Notes: generated by a model from the letters alone, not told the origin. A DNA stretch of 64,000 nt from Gnomoniopsis sp. IMI 355080 (GCA_027946555.1 JAPEVC010000046.1:1-64000), one strand, 5' to 3'; shown: positions 20,133-32,812, counted from the stretch's first letter. Numbers and translations are program-made.

Positions 20133-23100
20133 GACATCACAATGGATGAAGTCACCCAGCAGAATTGCCTTGGAAAACTTGTATCACGAGTGTGAAGAAT
20201 GAAGGCCTGAGTAGCCATTTAAAGAGTTGAGAATAGAACGTCTGCTGGGTCTTGAGCTTGGGGATGAGCCTGAATGTAAGTCAAGCTGCTCTTTACGATG
20301 AGCTGCGAAGCCGCGAGCTAACCTAAGTATCCTGTGTTAGCCTGGGGGAGTGACGGTCAACCTATCGCCTCAGGGGCTTGGAAACTACTATCAGACGTAG
20401 TCTTCCAGAAACACTGGGATGTTGGGGTCGGTGACACTATCGGGAAGGCGCATACCATTCACGCCGACATGGTGAGCGGAGGAACTCGTCCCAGCCAAAA
20501 ATTCGGCCGAGAGGCAGTATATCGCCACATTTGCGCACCACAAGCCTGGTGACACCGTTTAGAGCCTCATGGGCCACTCCAATATCACGAGAAACTTTCT
20601 CCAATTGGAAGATGATATGGCCGCAGCTGTTTGTGCAGGCAAGCCGTACGTTCTCGGTGAGACGGCCTCCGGTATAGACAGCGGTAACAAGCGTTGTCGA
20701 GCACCATGTTCGTTTGCGCTGATGATTCAATTGCTTCCATCACAGCGTCCGGAGGAGACGAAGCCAACGTCCTTCCTAGAGCAACAGCTTCATCAGTGAG
20801 GCACAGCTGCGGAAAGTCCTGGAAGAGAGGAAGTAGATGTTTTGCAGGATCTTGGAAGACCACGAACAGCGCCGGGGATTTATGCGCCAGAAAACTGTCC
20901 AGGCCGACGCTTTCAAGCACAGAATAACAAAGTCGGAGTATAGCGCACTCCCGGAAATGTTGGAGATCGTGAAGGTTGTTGAAGATATCATTGAGGAAAA
21001 CCATCGATAAAAAGACCATCTACCGAGTCGCGAGTCCCTCTAGAGTAATCGCAGACAATGAGCCTCGCCACCCTTAAATGGCGAGAGCCCCGAATAATCA
21101 TCAACACAACCCTGTCTCTGTTCATACAGCTCCAGTCGGTCGGAAATGTTGCATACGTCTTGGAAAGCCTCCTGCTCCATGCGGGAGACAGCTCAGCCTA
21201 AAAGGCACGACAGTGATTGCCAATCGATCTTTGACACAGATATTTGAGATATTTCGACACATTTATGCTGGGTTGCTCTCGCGAGAACGACCGTTTCAAG
21301 TCATGGCCGAGGTACCAGAACAATACCACTTGCAGATACGGTTGTGGCAAGAGCCGTTCCAGAATTCACACTGACGCTCAGGTGTCACCGCCTCCGTCGT
21401 ACCGGGACGCTGCGGGCCCACGACAATCGTCACAGAAGTGCCGAGTTTCCTATTATAACAAGTTCTGCATGCGCCGGCTGTCCGGGAGATTAGTGCTTGC
21501 TATTGCCGTGGCCATGAACAGAGATTGGGGGGGGGAGTGCGTTGAACAGAGATGGGATCCAGCTCCGAGGGCTTGATATAAGCGCATTGAAAAGCCTTGT
21601 AAGCTTGATCAAGAGAATTATAGTACGAAGATCATCTACCAAATTGTGTAGTTGAATGTTTGATCGTATATTTCTGACGAAAGCCCAAATAGCCCGCGCT
21701 TCCCCGGCAGTAGGTTCCAGTTGGCTGCCTCGAGACATAATGTATGTGCGGATGTATCTTTGTTTTTGACAGTCTGGGTGTGAAACGGCAATTTGAAATT
21801 CTGCAGCTGTGAATCATCATGGAGAATCTGGTGACTCAAGCCAATTAGCTTTCGTCCATGATATTGACGCATGACGATCTCAGTCCACGCGTGAATGCTG
21901 TGAGACAGGTGCAATGAACATCCCAAGGTCGCGGCCGCGGCCGACGCCGTAGCTTCTGTCAACGGGACGTATCAGAAGTCTTCAGGCCCGATCCCAGAGA
22001 GGGGGTTATCAGTGTCTAATTACATCTGCATGAGGATGGCCTCGTGGATCTGACATATTAGAGTGGAGTGTCGGCAGGTGTCAGTGGGAGATTGAAATGG
22101 GGTTGTCCCACGCACGCAAAGACCACACCACTGTATGATCTGATGCAAAGTCTGTAGGGAGAATTATGTTCTGTTAGTGAAACCATGGTTCTGAATCTCC
22201 CACCGCCAAATGTCGTGGAACTCCACCAGACTCAGTCAATTAGATCGCATAGCCAACGCTGTGTCACACTATCAATGAAATCGAAAACGTCTTTGCGAGG
22301 CCGAGCGTATTTCCTATTGGATCCGGGCCACAAGCAGTGGAACGTGTCACTGTTGCTAGCCAAAAAGAAAAAAAAAAAGAGAAAAAAAGGAGATGCGGTG
22401 TATTTGCTTCTCTCGACATGTCAAGTGCCGAATGAATACTCCCCACCTCGCCATTCGATACCGATGGTTGGTTTGCGGCGTTGCGGCGCTGCGGCTGGAT
22501 ATTGAGCTGCTGTGGCACCAGTCGGCCATACTTATCGCATCTGTCAAACAACGAAAGAGGCCCGGGGACTCACTCTCATTGGCATAACTTCCGCTTCCGC
22601 TCAGGTCCGCAATGAGCGTGAGAAAGGGGGGATGATCGAGTCGTGCAACGGCGACCCTTCGGCGCATGGGTCGCAGGCCTTGCAGAGCAGAACTTGAAAA
22701 TTGCTCTCTCAGTCCAAGTTGTTGCTGTTGTCGAGGATACTTCGTAGATGGGGAAGGAGCAATTCTGATATATCGATCAGCACGAGTATGTAGGTCGCAA
22801 TTGGGTGTGCAAGTTGAGAGCTGGTAATCGAGGGTGGTTCGAGCAGCGATGTCACCTCGTCTGGATTGTCGAGTCGGAAGATCCCTACGTGCAATTCGAT
22901 GCGCCCCTGGTCCTGGTCGCTTTGATACTGTGCCTTGCATGAGGGATGTGGGTGTTCGCCGCCAGGCAGCTGGGCACCAGACCCGACCCGTTGACCTCCC
23001 GTGCCGCTTCTTGGTACGGATACATAATAATAGTCGGTCAAACAATGGCTTAGTTTCTGGGAAAAGGATCTAATACGCTAATCGGAACGGGGCTTAGCCT

Positions 23101-23674
23101 GTCGTGTGTTGTCGACGGGCTATTAATCTTCATGCAATCGTCAATGTGTTTTGGTGGCTTTGTTTTTGGGGTGAAGAAATCACCGAGGCAAGCCTTATAC
23201 CCATGGACATTGGGCGACGATCCCCCGCGGCTGCCCCCGTCCAAGTCGCAGCAACTGGGATTATGCAAGGGCATTGGCGGGATGCGACTTCCTTTTCGGG
23301 TCCACAGATCAACGGACATTGGCTGCTCAGCTGTAAGTGCAGGGTTAATTTGCCTACCGTAGTCCTGGCGGTTTGCCCGTGGAAATTGCGACTGTCGTGG
23401 GGCCCTTCCTTCCCATGCCGGGCTGGGCAATAGAAATAGGAGATTACCTTCCCATCGTCTGCCACGCCGCCGTCCTGCTCCTCCATTTTCGTCCTACCGC
23501 GTCTGGATCCTCACGCTCGACCGATTCACTCACTTAGCTTGCCTCGCGCAGCGTTGCACTCCTTTACCAAACAAGCCAAACATCCAAACGAACTACCTTC
23601 CACGTTGGAACCGGTCGACTCCGAAAAATCAATTCCCTCATCTCACCGCACAAATCACAACACACCCTTTCAAA
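20133..23674. other. 3.5 kb intergenic tract
   Basis: No gene with a recognisable family. It contains one 144-residue minus-strand frame at 20585-21019 (listed), a purine-rich A tract at about 22361-22388 and a G tract at about 21528-21536. The long minus-strand frame around 22356-23045 starts only with a non-ATG codon, is Arg/Ser-rich and looks like a chance open frame. Confidence 0.5.
20585..21019 (-). CDS. Uncharacterised open frame, 144 residues
   Basis: An ATG-initiated frame with protein-like composition, including LCYSVLESVGLDSFLAHK, SPALFVVFQDPAKHLLPLF and LCLTDEAVALGRTL, and heptad-like hydrophobic spacing. There is no signal peptide. I do not recognise the family. A second coherent minus-strand frame follows in another register (about 20437-20600), so this may be one part of a spliced or decayed gene. 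Confidence 0.33.
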   Translation of the reverse strand: MVFLSMVFLNDIFNNLHDLQHFRECAILRLCYSVLESVGLDSFLAHKSPALFVVFQDPAKHLLPLFQDFPQLCLTDEAVALGRTLASSPPDAVMEAIESSAQTNMVLDNACYRCLYRRPSHRERTACLHKQLRPYHLPIGESFS

Positions 23675-24163
23675 ATGCAAATCTCAAACATCCTATTCAC
23701 CGTCCTGGCAGCGGGCGCCCCTTTTGTCACTGCCGATGATGCCACCAGCGGCACCTCGACCTCAACCATCAACCTGACCAAGACCGCCACCCTCACATCT
23801 ATTCCACACGCTACTTCGGCCCCGACCTCGCACGCCACCTCGGCCGTGGTCCACGCTGCCAGCTCTTCGGTCGCATCCAACACGACCACCCTCTTGCCCA
23901 GCTCCACGGCGACTTTCTTCCCTGCTGGCAACGGCACCCTAGGCGTTGCTGCCGGTACTGGTGTCGTCCGGGTAAACTCCACGGCCAAGGCCACTGGGCT
24001 CACGACCTCGGCTAGTGCCACTACGACCTCGTCCGACGACACTTCCTCCAGCTCCAGCACTGCTGCTGCTACCTCTTCCAGCTCGGCGGCGGCAGCTGGT
24101 GTACAGGCCGTCCATGGTGGTCTTCTGATTGGGGCTCTCGGTGCGGCTGCCATGCTTTTTTAA
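23675..24163 (+). CDS. Small GPI-anchored Ser/Thr-rich surface protein
   Basis: One exon, 162 residues. Residues 1-20 are a signal peptide (MQISNILFTVLAAGAPFVTA). The body is almost wholly Ser/Thr/Ala with a few NxT/S sequons (NLT, NTT, NGT, NST), so it should be heavily O-mannosylated. The end has small residues (SSSAAAAG) followed by a hydrophobic tail GGLLIGALGAAAMLF, a standard GPI-attachment signal. There is no globular domain and no cysteine in the mature part. Expected location is plasma membrane or wall. The pattern suits a structural mannoprotein; no enzyme role is visible. Confidence 0.83.
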   Translation: MQISNILFTVLAAGAPFVTADDATSGTSTSTINLTKTATLTSIPHATSAPTSHATSAVVHAASSSVASNTTTLLPSSTATFFPAGNGTLGVAAGTGVVRVNSTAKATGLTTSASATTTSSDDTSSSSSTAAATSSSSAAAAGVQAVHGGLLIGALGAAAMLF

Positions 24164-25887
24164 AGGAGATGAAAATCTCACTTCACCAGGCCTGTACGAT
24201 TGCCTGGTGGGACTGGTCCATCACAGCGGATTAATGTTTACTACCATCCGCGTTCCGCATGAGTCAATGAGATATAGCGTTTAATTTCCGAAACAGGCGG
24301 CGAGCTTGCTCGGATTGTTCCTGTGTGGTCAGGGGATTGGGACCACATCAACTTTGTGATACCACATAGCATCGACTTCTTTCTCTTCTTGCATCTTCTT
24401 TCCCTTTGTCTCATTGAACTCATCATCGACTGGTCACTGGGCTGGCGCGATCGTTTCGCTTCATCAAACAGAGGACAAGAGGCAGCATCTGCGTCCTAGA
24501 TACTGCTGCGGGTGGAACCAAAGAGCAGACGGGTTGGGATTGGCCGTTGGAAATAGAGTAGCATCTTTGAAGGACTGATTGATAAAGGATTGGGTCAAGG
24601 CTTGTTGCATAGTGTATCATCTTCCCTTCCTGGGAGCTCAGATATTCCCAACGCGAAATGATGATCCCGGAGGCTGTTGGCCCGTTTACAATATCTGGAG
24701 TGCCTGGTCTCGTTCAATTTTGGCTGCTGTACCGAATCTTTCCCTCGACACGAACCGGCGTTGTATACTCTCAAGACTTGTGCAATGACCTGCAAAGATG
24801 TTTTGGTCCTGACTACATATTTACTTAGGTACTTACCCAGGTGAGCAGCTTAGGCACTCAAGCTTGAGTCGGAAAGGTGCACCAGATCCCTTCAAAAAAC
24901 AGGGACATGGGAGCTTGATCGGTTGTCTGAACTATTGTGGGCATATCAGATAGGCCGACAATCTCTACTGAACTCGAATGTTACCCATGATTTTTCTTCA
25001 TTTCAAGACCACGATATTCAAGGGATGTTCTTCACAAGGTCGATTTAACGGTGGGATTTCCGCTTATTCTTTTCCTATGTTGTACCATCTCTTGCCCCCA
25101 TCAGTCAGGCTCAATCTTACCACACCTGCCACATCTGCTACATCTGTATGTAGGGTGTTACCCTTTCCGAGAGACAGACGTCCTGCATCGACGTCCTTGA
25201 GAATCATTCTTAGTCCCTTACTATACCTACAGTACTCGAGCCCTGCATCTCAAGACTATGGCCTACTTACTTCTTATCACAAACCCCGTCGTCTGAGGGT
25301 AAAGTCGCTGCGTCTTCCTTTGCGAGACCGGCTTCAATCTCTCAGACAAGTCTTCACTTCGGAATGACTCGCCCGGACTTGCATATAGCGACAAAGGCAG
25401 GTCAATTGGACAGACCCGAGACCCTCTTGGGAAAGTCAGAGTCTTGGCCAGAACGTCAGCTCCATGCTATAGCACTTGTTGTCACGGTTTATTCTGCAGG
25501 ACAGGAACACCAAGTCTTTTCAACTTTTAACCCACTGGCAGCGGTAAGTAGACCGTGGAAAGAAGGACCAATGAGGCGAAATTGCTTTCCCGTCTATTAC
25601 TTTCAAGGTGACGCTAAGATTTGAACAGAACTTTTCTTGCCGCCAACACAATAAACAGCCGCTTAGATTTCCCTGCACCTTCGGCCTGATCATATTATCT
25701 ACCCGTTCCTTTTCCCAATTACCGCCTCAGATACCAGTTTCCACCATCGGTGCTTCCAATCAACCATTGGGGGCCTGTTGTGCCAAGATTGAGCGAGGTT
25801 GGATGTGTTGTCTCGACCCTTCGGCTCGTTGCGTTCTGGTCGCGGAGGGGCGCGTAGTGCCAGACCCCACGCAGAGTAGCAGGAAGC

Positions 25888-26046
25888 TCATGGTCCGGTA
25901 TGATGCTGGCAACCCACTTTCGCGCACAGATCGCAAAGCCTCGAGCCATTTATGAGTACTGTGGCCTTGTTCTTGCAACCCAAAACGTGATGCTCGCACA
26001 ACCCATCACTCATTTGATTCACAGGCCTCACGAGCCCCGATTTCAT
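25888..26046 (-). CDS. Uncertain Cys/His-rich microORF, 52 residues
   Basis: From the ATG at 26046. The last 35 residues contain CEHH, GC, CDLC and GCQHH, a spacing that could bind one or two zinc ions. No upstream promoter or splice evidence is clear. It may be a surviving exon of a zinc-binding protein or chance. Confidence 0.18.
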   Translation of the reverse strand: MKSGLVRPVNQMSDGLCEHHVLGCKNKATVLINGSRLCDLCAKVGCQHHTGP

Positions 26047-28097
26047 TGCTGCAACTGTGGCGGAGGTTCCACACAGGAGCCAGCGGAGCGGATGTAGTGA
26101 CGAGGACGGACTTGCGTAGTGTGTAGAGTTGGCCGTGGGTCTTCTAGACCAAGGAGGCAGAGAAATGCTGGCACAGCACACGAACCCGGCTATGAAAAAG
26201 TGAAAAAAACCTGCTGTTGGTCTGAGTTGACCGAAGAAGACATAACTGGCACGGGTTCTCTTAATACGACCCGCCTGAAGCTCCCAATCCCGTATTCCAG
26301 GGATTTACGACCCCTGTCGTCGTGGGTACATCCGATTTGTGTTACTCAAGCATAGGGTTTTACTTCGACTGCACGGCTGAAGCATTTCCTAGCACCATAT
26401 CATCCGGACCGCAGTACGACGATACCTGGGTAGACTAGTTGGCAGCCTCGACCAACGAATTTCTACCTCTGGGTAAACCCGCTCGACACTTTGCGAAGCT
26501 GTGCCACCTCCCGCAGCATGCGTCTCGTACACCAGACTGACTTCCTAGCAACGTGCGCATCTCAACATATGGAAAGCCCAAGACTGCGTTGGTGTCACCT
26601 CGAAGTTCCACATATCTCTGATATGTTCTTGCTCACTGCCCTCCACACTGCCACGGCGAGCTCTGGACCACGGCGAGCTCTGGAGACGATCGCGCCTTTT
26701 AGCTATCGCTTCGGCCATGCCCAATCGAGAAGGCAGTCACATCATTCCTGCAGGAGACACGGCAGTAGCCGTACTGTTAAGGTTTACTAGGGCGTGTACT
26801 ATAACTTATTGGTAATATCTCGGCCCTGGGTTCTTCCTACGAGTACTCTCCTGCCCTAGGCCGTCATATACGTTGTGACCAGACCTTTTTTCGTATGTTG
26901 CTAGTCCAACAGGTTGTCTTTACCCTTCACAAGTACCGACGAGAAAGAGGTCCCCGCTGAGCACAAAACAGAACGTGCGGTCACCATCAAACAACGTCGG
27001 TGTGGAGATAAAGGGGTCAGCACCGATTTTGGGAGAATTAGCGAGCATGCATCAGATCCTGCACGAGGCCCCGGCGCGCTTGCGTGCCACGCTGCTGGGC
27101 TTCTATGCTATTTTGGACCCCTTTCAGTCTTCAGCCAGAGGCGGCTCACAGACGACTGGTGACCTGAATCCCTGATGCTTCGAGAGTAGAGGCTCTCGTT
27201 ATTTCGCTACTGTCGCACAGTTGCTAGTGCGGCAGACGTTGATCAGGCTGGACAATCAACAGCAAAGCAGACAATGCTTTTCACGGATCTTGACAGACTT
27301 GAAAGGTTTTGGTACCATATGCCGATCGCGAATTGGCTAGTGTACGTCATGTGATAGCCTTGATATTCACCGTCCTACACTGAGGAACCTTATATGATAG
27401 GGACGTTACGACAATAACCGCGCTGCTTACAGAATTTGTTGTGGAGGTTAAAGGGTGACCATCCCATGTGGAAATGTCTCGGCTAGGGCGTGGTGATGGT
27501 TCAAGTCGGAACAACCCATGCAGGGTGAGGAGTCCAGCGGCACTCAACATCCGGGAGTTGAAAGATGAATGACGTCCAGGTCTGAAGAAGCAGTAGGGCT
27601 CTCGTCGTCTGTTGCATCTCTAGCGAGCAGCATTGTGGCGGCAATTGTTTACATCAGGCTGCAGGTGGTCCGGCAGTATTTTGCAGAATCGACAGGTCAT
27701 TTTTGGGGGGCTTTTGCCTCGTCGTGTTGTTGTTGCTGTAGAGAAGCTCCCAGTCACACTTAGGCGAGTAATTTGGTGGCCGGCCTTGTAGCTGTGACAC
27801 AGGAGAACTCAACGTGTCTCCTTAAGATCCCACGGACCAGATTGGAGGCTCAGACGCATCGTGCAGGCAGTTTCGGTTTGGGGGTGGTACCACACACATT
27901 CGTGGTGGCTTATGTCGATGGGAATGTAACGGTCCTTTCTGGTGCATCACATGTCCCAGAGGCGCTCTCCAGTGCTCGGCTTCCTGCCAAAGGGGCCGGG
28001 GAGGTCTATGAATAGGAGGACGGCCGGGGTGGGTGCGGCCTCTTCCCACCCGGAGGTCTCGAGGCCTTCTCGGGGCCGGATTCGGAACGATGCCGGT

Positions 28098-28138
28098 CGC
28101 CTCCTCGGGTCGCCTCCTCGGGTCGCCTGCTCGCTGCC
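28098..28138. repeat. Tandem repeat of a 14-base unit
   Basis: About three copies of GTCGCCTCCTCGGG, the last with one change (CTGCTCG). It is upstream of, and not inside, any supported gene. Confidence 0.8.
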
Positions 28139-28742
28139 TGAAGTGACTCGATCACAACGACGTGAGATGGTCAAGTCGGCTTTTTCTTCCTTTTTCTTGT
28201 TACTATATCACGTATCGATTGGTTCAGTAACTGAGCAGTCATTAGCGGCAGTGAGACAACGCGCAAGTCCGAGGCTTGGGGGTGACTTGGTGGCGGCTGA
28301 AGAAGTGGCTGAGTTGCAGAAGAGACATGTACGCCACCTGATTCACGCTGCTTACGGGATACAGCGGGTTGGTTCTTGCTGACATTAGCCACTTTCCCTA
28401 CAACGGAGGCCGAGGCATCCCAACGTCGAACAAAGCGAAGTAAGAAGTGATGATGACCGCAGATGCTGAAGCAAACAGCTCACGGGGTTGCGCTACGGCC
28501 CGGCCAGCCAATCCCTGGCGGGGCCTCCGTGTCGCAAGGGTGCGTAGCGCTTCGAAAGAGGCGCAATTCACTCATCAGATCAGTAATCTATCCACATCTT
28601 AGCACATCTCGCGTTCGCGTTCGGCCTGCTTTTAATGCAGCCGCTGTCTGTAGCACTTGATCATCCCGTTGTTCCTTCTTCTTATCTCTGTCCTTAATCA
28701 AGGCACGACGCATCTCTCCCTCCGCCAACAACCATTCACACC

Positions 28743-29718
28743 ATGTCCGCGAACGATTACTACCAGTCAGCTGGTGGTGGTGGCGGCGGCTATCAACAAC
28801 CACCGCAACACCAAGGCGGCTATCAGCAGCATCAGCAGGGCTTTCCAGGCCAGCCGAGCTACGCTCAACAGGTCCGTGACACTCATGACTATAATCGCAA
28901 TGGGACCGCCAGCGGCACATAATCCTGCTGGTCATCGCATTGTCAAGCCCTTGCCAAGCGGGTCTTCTACCTCCGGTTGGTACTAACATACCTCAGCAGA
29001 GTCACTATCCTCCTAGCCACTCCCCCGCACACTCGCCTTACCCTCCTCAGCAAGGCGGCTACAATGCTCCCCCGGGACATTCGCCGCACCCGCAGGGTGG
29101 ATACCAACCACCACCACAGCAAAGCTACGGCGCTCCGCCTCACCACGGTGGCTACGGCAACCCTGCACCTCCGCAGGGCCAGTATGGACAGCCGCAATAT
29201 GGCCAACATGGCCAACACGGCCAATACCCACCTCAGCAGCCGCACTACGCAGGCGGGCCCGACCAGCACCGGGACGCACACTATGGAAGTCCTGCTCCGG
29301 GCCAGCAGCAGTACCAGCAGCAGCACCAGCAGCATGGCTCTTACGGCCAACCCGCTTACGGCCAGCAGCCCGGTGGCATTCCCGGTCAGCCCGGTGAGGG
29401 CGATCGTGGTTTCCTAGGCGGGGCGGCTGGCGGCATTGGTGCGGGCTGGGCAGCTCACCATGCTGGTGGTGGCCTGCTGGCCTCGGGCGCCGCCGCAATT
29501 GCTGGTGGGCTAGGCGGGAGCTTGTTGGAGGATTTTGCGAAGAAGAAGTAAGTTCACAGACTCTTCTGTTGTGGGTTTTGTGAGTTTAGGAGGAGAGAAG
29601 ATATTCTGATGCTAACGGCTTCTGGCTTAGGACTAAGAAGCATAAGAAGGAGCACCACCATCATCACGACCATCACCGGCGGAGAGGAAGCTCAAGCTCA
29701 AGCTCAAGCTCAGACTAA
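28743..29718 (+). CDS. Gln/Gly/Pro/Tyr-rich low-complexity protein with glycine-rich core and His/Ser tail
   Basis: Three exons, 28743-28871, 28997-29547 and 29631-29718, give 255 residues. Intron 1 has an uncommon GTCCGT donor but a clear TACTAAC branch site 10 bases before its CAG acceptor; intron 2 has GTAAGT and CTAAC/TTAG. Residues 1-160 are QQPP, GGYQ, YGQP and HGQ repeats, a prion-like composition seen in XYPPX-type and condensate-forming proteins. Residues about 170-220 are a Gly/Ala-rich segment (GGAAGGIGAGWAAHHAGGG) resembling a glycine-zipper membrane or oligomer core. Exon 3 encodes a Lys-rich, then five-His, then eight-Ser tail. No enzyme motif is present. Stress-related scaffolding, membrane association or metal binding by the tail are inferences. 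Confidence 0.82.
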
Positions 29719-32458
29719 AATCAGTCCTCACGGGCTCTGGAAGCTCGTACAAAGCAGGAGTCGGGTCCTTGCTGGGCTGTTGCTATGTCACTTGATTCTT
29801 GTTAATTCTTGCTGAGGATCTGATACCTGAGAATGGTCCTAGCCTCATAGACCAAGCACGAAAGCCTTTATCAAATAATATCGATCAATGAGCTGACTAT
29901 ATGATGTATGAGACCTGATAAACTAGTAGCTCTGACAAAGAGAGAGAGAGATGAGTGAGCAAAGATGCAGACAACATATAGGCTCCAAATGTTGCAATGT
30001 CAATTTACATGTAATGTGTGGGTCTACAAGTGGTAGTAATGCCAAGTGCTGCCTGCCCAGATGCTTTTCATATAGCGTTTAGAGGTCCTTGTGAAAAAAT
30101 AAGATTGACTGACTATACACCATAATCAGCATATGCGGAACACTCTTTATATACTATGTGATGCCAAAAGTGGGCGGTCCTTCATGTGTAGATTCGGCTC
30201 CATTTTTGATGCTTTCATCCAGCTGTGGCCGCACTGGGGACTCAAATTCGTGGGCTTTGTCGGTGAAGAATTCCACTACAGAAGTCACTGAAATTCCATT
30301 TGGAAAGATTGTGGTAAGCAGCCTAGACACAAATGGTCCTAGTAAGCTCATCGACGGTAATTACCTTAAGGTTTAAGCCATAGTTGGGGAGCACTGTTGA
30401 TAGTGTTGTTCCTTGCTTATAATGCGAGATATTATTTGTGATCTGCCAAGATTCATATGCCTGGGCAATTGTACTAGGTACAGATGGATTCAAAAGCCTT
30501 GTTGGATCTGAAATGCGGGATTGCTATAGGATATGTACTTAGGTATCTTGCAGTTTCATCCAAATGAGTCATCTCCTTCTGATCGGCCCTCCGCCGCCTA
30601 TCTCTCGGAAAACCTTGCTATAAGATACTCGGCACATACGATAGAGGTAATAGGTGCTCTTCTGCGGCGCACTAAGTCTGCCCATTAGAGCGTATGACCT
30701 CAACATACTGCCAGCACACTAATCGTTGAAAGTATACCTAGGTAGCAATTGCTGGTCTTTGCCATCATAAATACAGGCTGGCATCTCAGTCTTTGCATAT
30801 TACTTTACACTATATCTAGGTAAAGCTACCGTAGCGGCAAACATTGAAGCTGATTCCATGCATCTCCAGCATTCTGATGCTTGTCTTCGGCTCCGGCTAA
30901 CGAGGTCTCCTCGATTTCCTTCACCAACCTGGAAATGCCGCAGGCGCCAGGCACAATATAGCCTCACTATGTACTGGGTACTGATTTCTTAGTTTTTCTT
31001 GTCTTGATGTTTGATTTGAACTGAAGCCATGCTAGATTACGCGCCCGAGCCTAGGCGCCAGCGTTACGATCGTCGATGTCCCTCAAATCCACGGATACGA
31101 CCGCAGCAAATGAGCTCTTGGTTTCCCCTTAGCACCATCTACCAACCTCAACTGAAATGATTATAGGCTTAGCTTCCATCAAATCAATTCAAATAAACAT
31201 GAGCCGGCCACCAACCCAACTTGGAGGAGGCTCTAGGTTGTTTGGGTTGGTTTTTTGCCGAGTCTTACCGTGACTTTTCGTCTCCCACTGCATTCCCAGT
31301 GGATGTCGTTCATGGCGTATGCTTCCGCAGGTGACCCTGAACGATGTTTCTGACTTGCTGTCTTCGTAGGAATATCACTATTCACCTCCCCAATAAGCAA
31401 CATCGTGCAAATCCGAAGCAGATTCGCGCATTGCTGGTATTACCTCAACCCTTTGGTATCACACATATGCTTCCCTTACCAACATGTGCATGACCACCGA
31501 CATGGGGCCGGTCCTGCGCCTGGCCCAGAGTGCTTTCTGCATGCTACTATCGACACGCACATCCGGAACGACAACAACATACACCAAACTATCCCTTATT
31601 GGTCATTCAAAGGCTGTGCCGCACTCCATCACACACCAATATCTGATTTCCCCTCAGGCCGTGACTCCCAGAACATGCTCGTTAATATTAACAGCCCAAT
31701 TCACGTCGTACACCGCTCGTTCCACCCTCCTCAGTGAGACGTCAGTTCAGGGTGTTCGGTGCCGATTTGCTGCCACTTTTTCCCGCGACCGAGGGGCAAG
31801 ATTTGACTGAGATTCTGAGTGTGCAATGTGACACAAGGTTCTTAGGTTGGCTAATGACACGAAACTCGGGGATATCGATACATATGGTAGACGAGAATCG
31901 CATGCCCAGAAGACGAATATGTTTATATAGAAATACATTTGGTTAAATATCTAGTAGAATGTGAAGACTGAGACACCATTATGCGACAGATGAGGTGCGG
32001 TAGGGGGCATTGATGAACTCTCCAGCTCATTTGCGTGCTCTGCTTCCTTTCCATCCGAATCTACCGCATAGGTACCTAAGTAGATAGTCGTCACAATCAT
32101 CGTGAAACTATAACGTACAGATTATATAGTCATTCGATACCCAACACCGCACTCTGCCCCCTCTACCTGTATAACTCAGGTTCCGACCTCTTGGCCCCAA
32201 GATAGGCGAGTGATGTGCAGCTTGACTATACAAAGCTTGTTGAAGCGCACGTGGAGGGTTTGTCGCAGCAGGGGACTTTACACTTGAGACTGCATGGAAA
32301 TCCCTTGCATTTTCTTTTGCAGTCGGCGACACAGAACCCATACACAATTGGCCTTGGAAATGTCAGCGGTGTTCCTCAAGTTTGGATCTGGCAGGACTGA
32401 CCCCCACCAAACGGTGTAAACACAGTGTAACTCGCACGATTGTCGTGTCTCTTCAATA
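29719..32458. other. 2.7 kb intergenic tract
   Basis: No supported gene. It includes an AG microsatellite at about 29937-29950, a 65-residue ATG frame at 30154-30351 (-) of unknown meaning and a perfect TACCTAGGTA palindrome at 30735-30744. The DNA is AT-rich around 29,900-30,600. Confidence 0.5.
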
Positions 32459-32812
32459 CTAAAAAAAGTTAGATCCTAGGCCTGAGTATCTCCATTGTCT
32501 GGAGCGGAAAGGAAGGTGGGATGCGTACCCAACCACATTGTCCCCGCTCTCTGATGCCGATTCCATCTGGGGCATACTGCACTCTTCTCCGATGGACTCT
32601 TCTGGAAGGCTGAGGGCTGTCTTATCTCTGACACAATCGTCGTATTGGACAATTTCTGTAATGATTTCTTCGGAAGCGTTATGACTCGTCAGCTGATTGA
32701 GCAACTCCATTCGCTCGCTGTCGAGAGCAGTATCTAGCTGTCCTACGGGACCACTGAGAACTGCAGGTACGCAAGCCGCAATAGCGGTGATTGCTACGGT
32801 AGCGAAAAGCAT
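32459..32812 (-). CDS. Small secreted protein, unknown family
   Basis: One open frame of 117 residues. Residues 1-20 are a signal peptide (MLFATVAITAIAACVPAVLS). The mature part is acidic and Glu/Ser-rich with two cysteines (DDCVRDK and EECSMPQ) and one NAS sequon. A GTACGC donor lies just after residue 95 with CTCAG and CTAG acceptors soon after, so the true C-terminus may be spliced to a shorter end; I cannot decide between them. Its size and signal peptide fit a candidate effector. No relative recognised. Confidence 0.55.
   Translation of the reverse strand: MLFATVAITAIAACVPAVLSGPVGQLDTALDSERMELLNQLTSHNASEEIITEIVQYDDCVRDKTALSLPEESIGEECSMPQMESASESGDNVVGYASHLPFRSRQWRYSGLGSNFF

Larger units (their letters stand above)
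24164..28742. other. 4.6 kb intergenic tract
   Basis: No gene of known family. Visible items are a TACTTAGGTACTTACCCAGGT motif relative at about 24820-24840, a Cys/His-rich short frame at 25888-26046, a 17-base duplication at about 26651-26684 and a three-unit 14-base tandem repeat at about 28098-28138. The last 120 bases form the leader of the Gln/Gly-rich gene. Confidence 0.5.

Noticed and set aside
22356..23045. 229-codon minus-strand open frame
   Set aside because: It opens at a non-ATG codon, is Arg/Ser-rich throughout, runs into an A/T homopolymer-coded FFSLFFFLFG end and matches no family; a second frame overlaps it. Likely chance.
27942..28382. 146-codon plus-strand frame
   Set aside because: It crosses a 14-base tandem repeat, has low-complexity Arg/Ser composition and no resemblance to a family.
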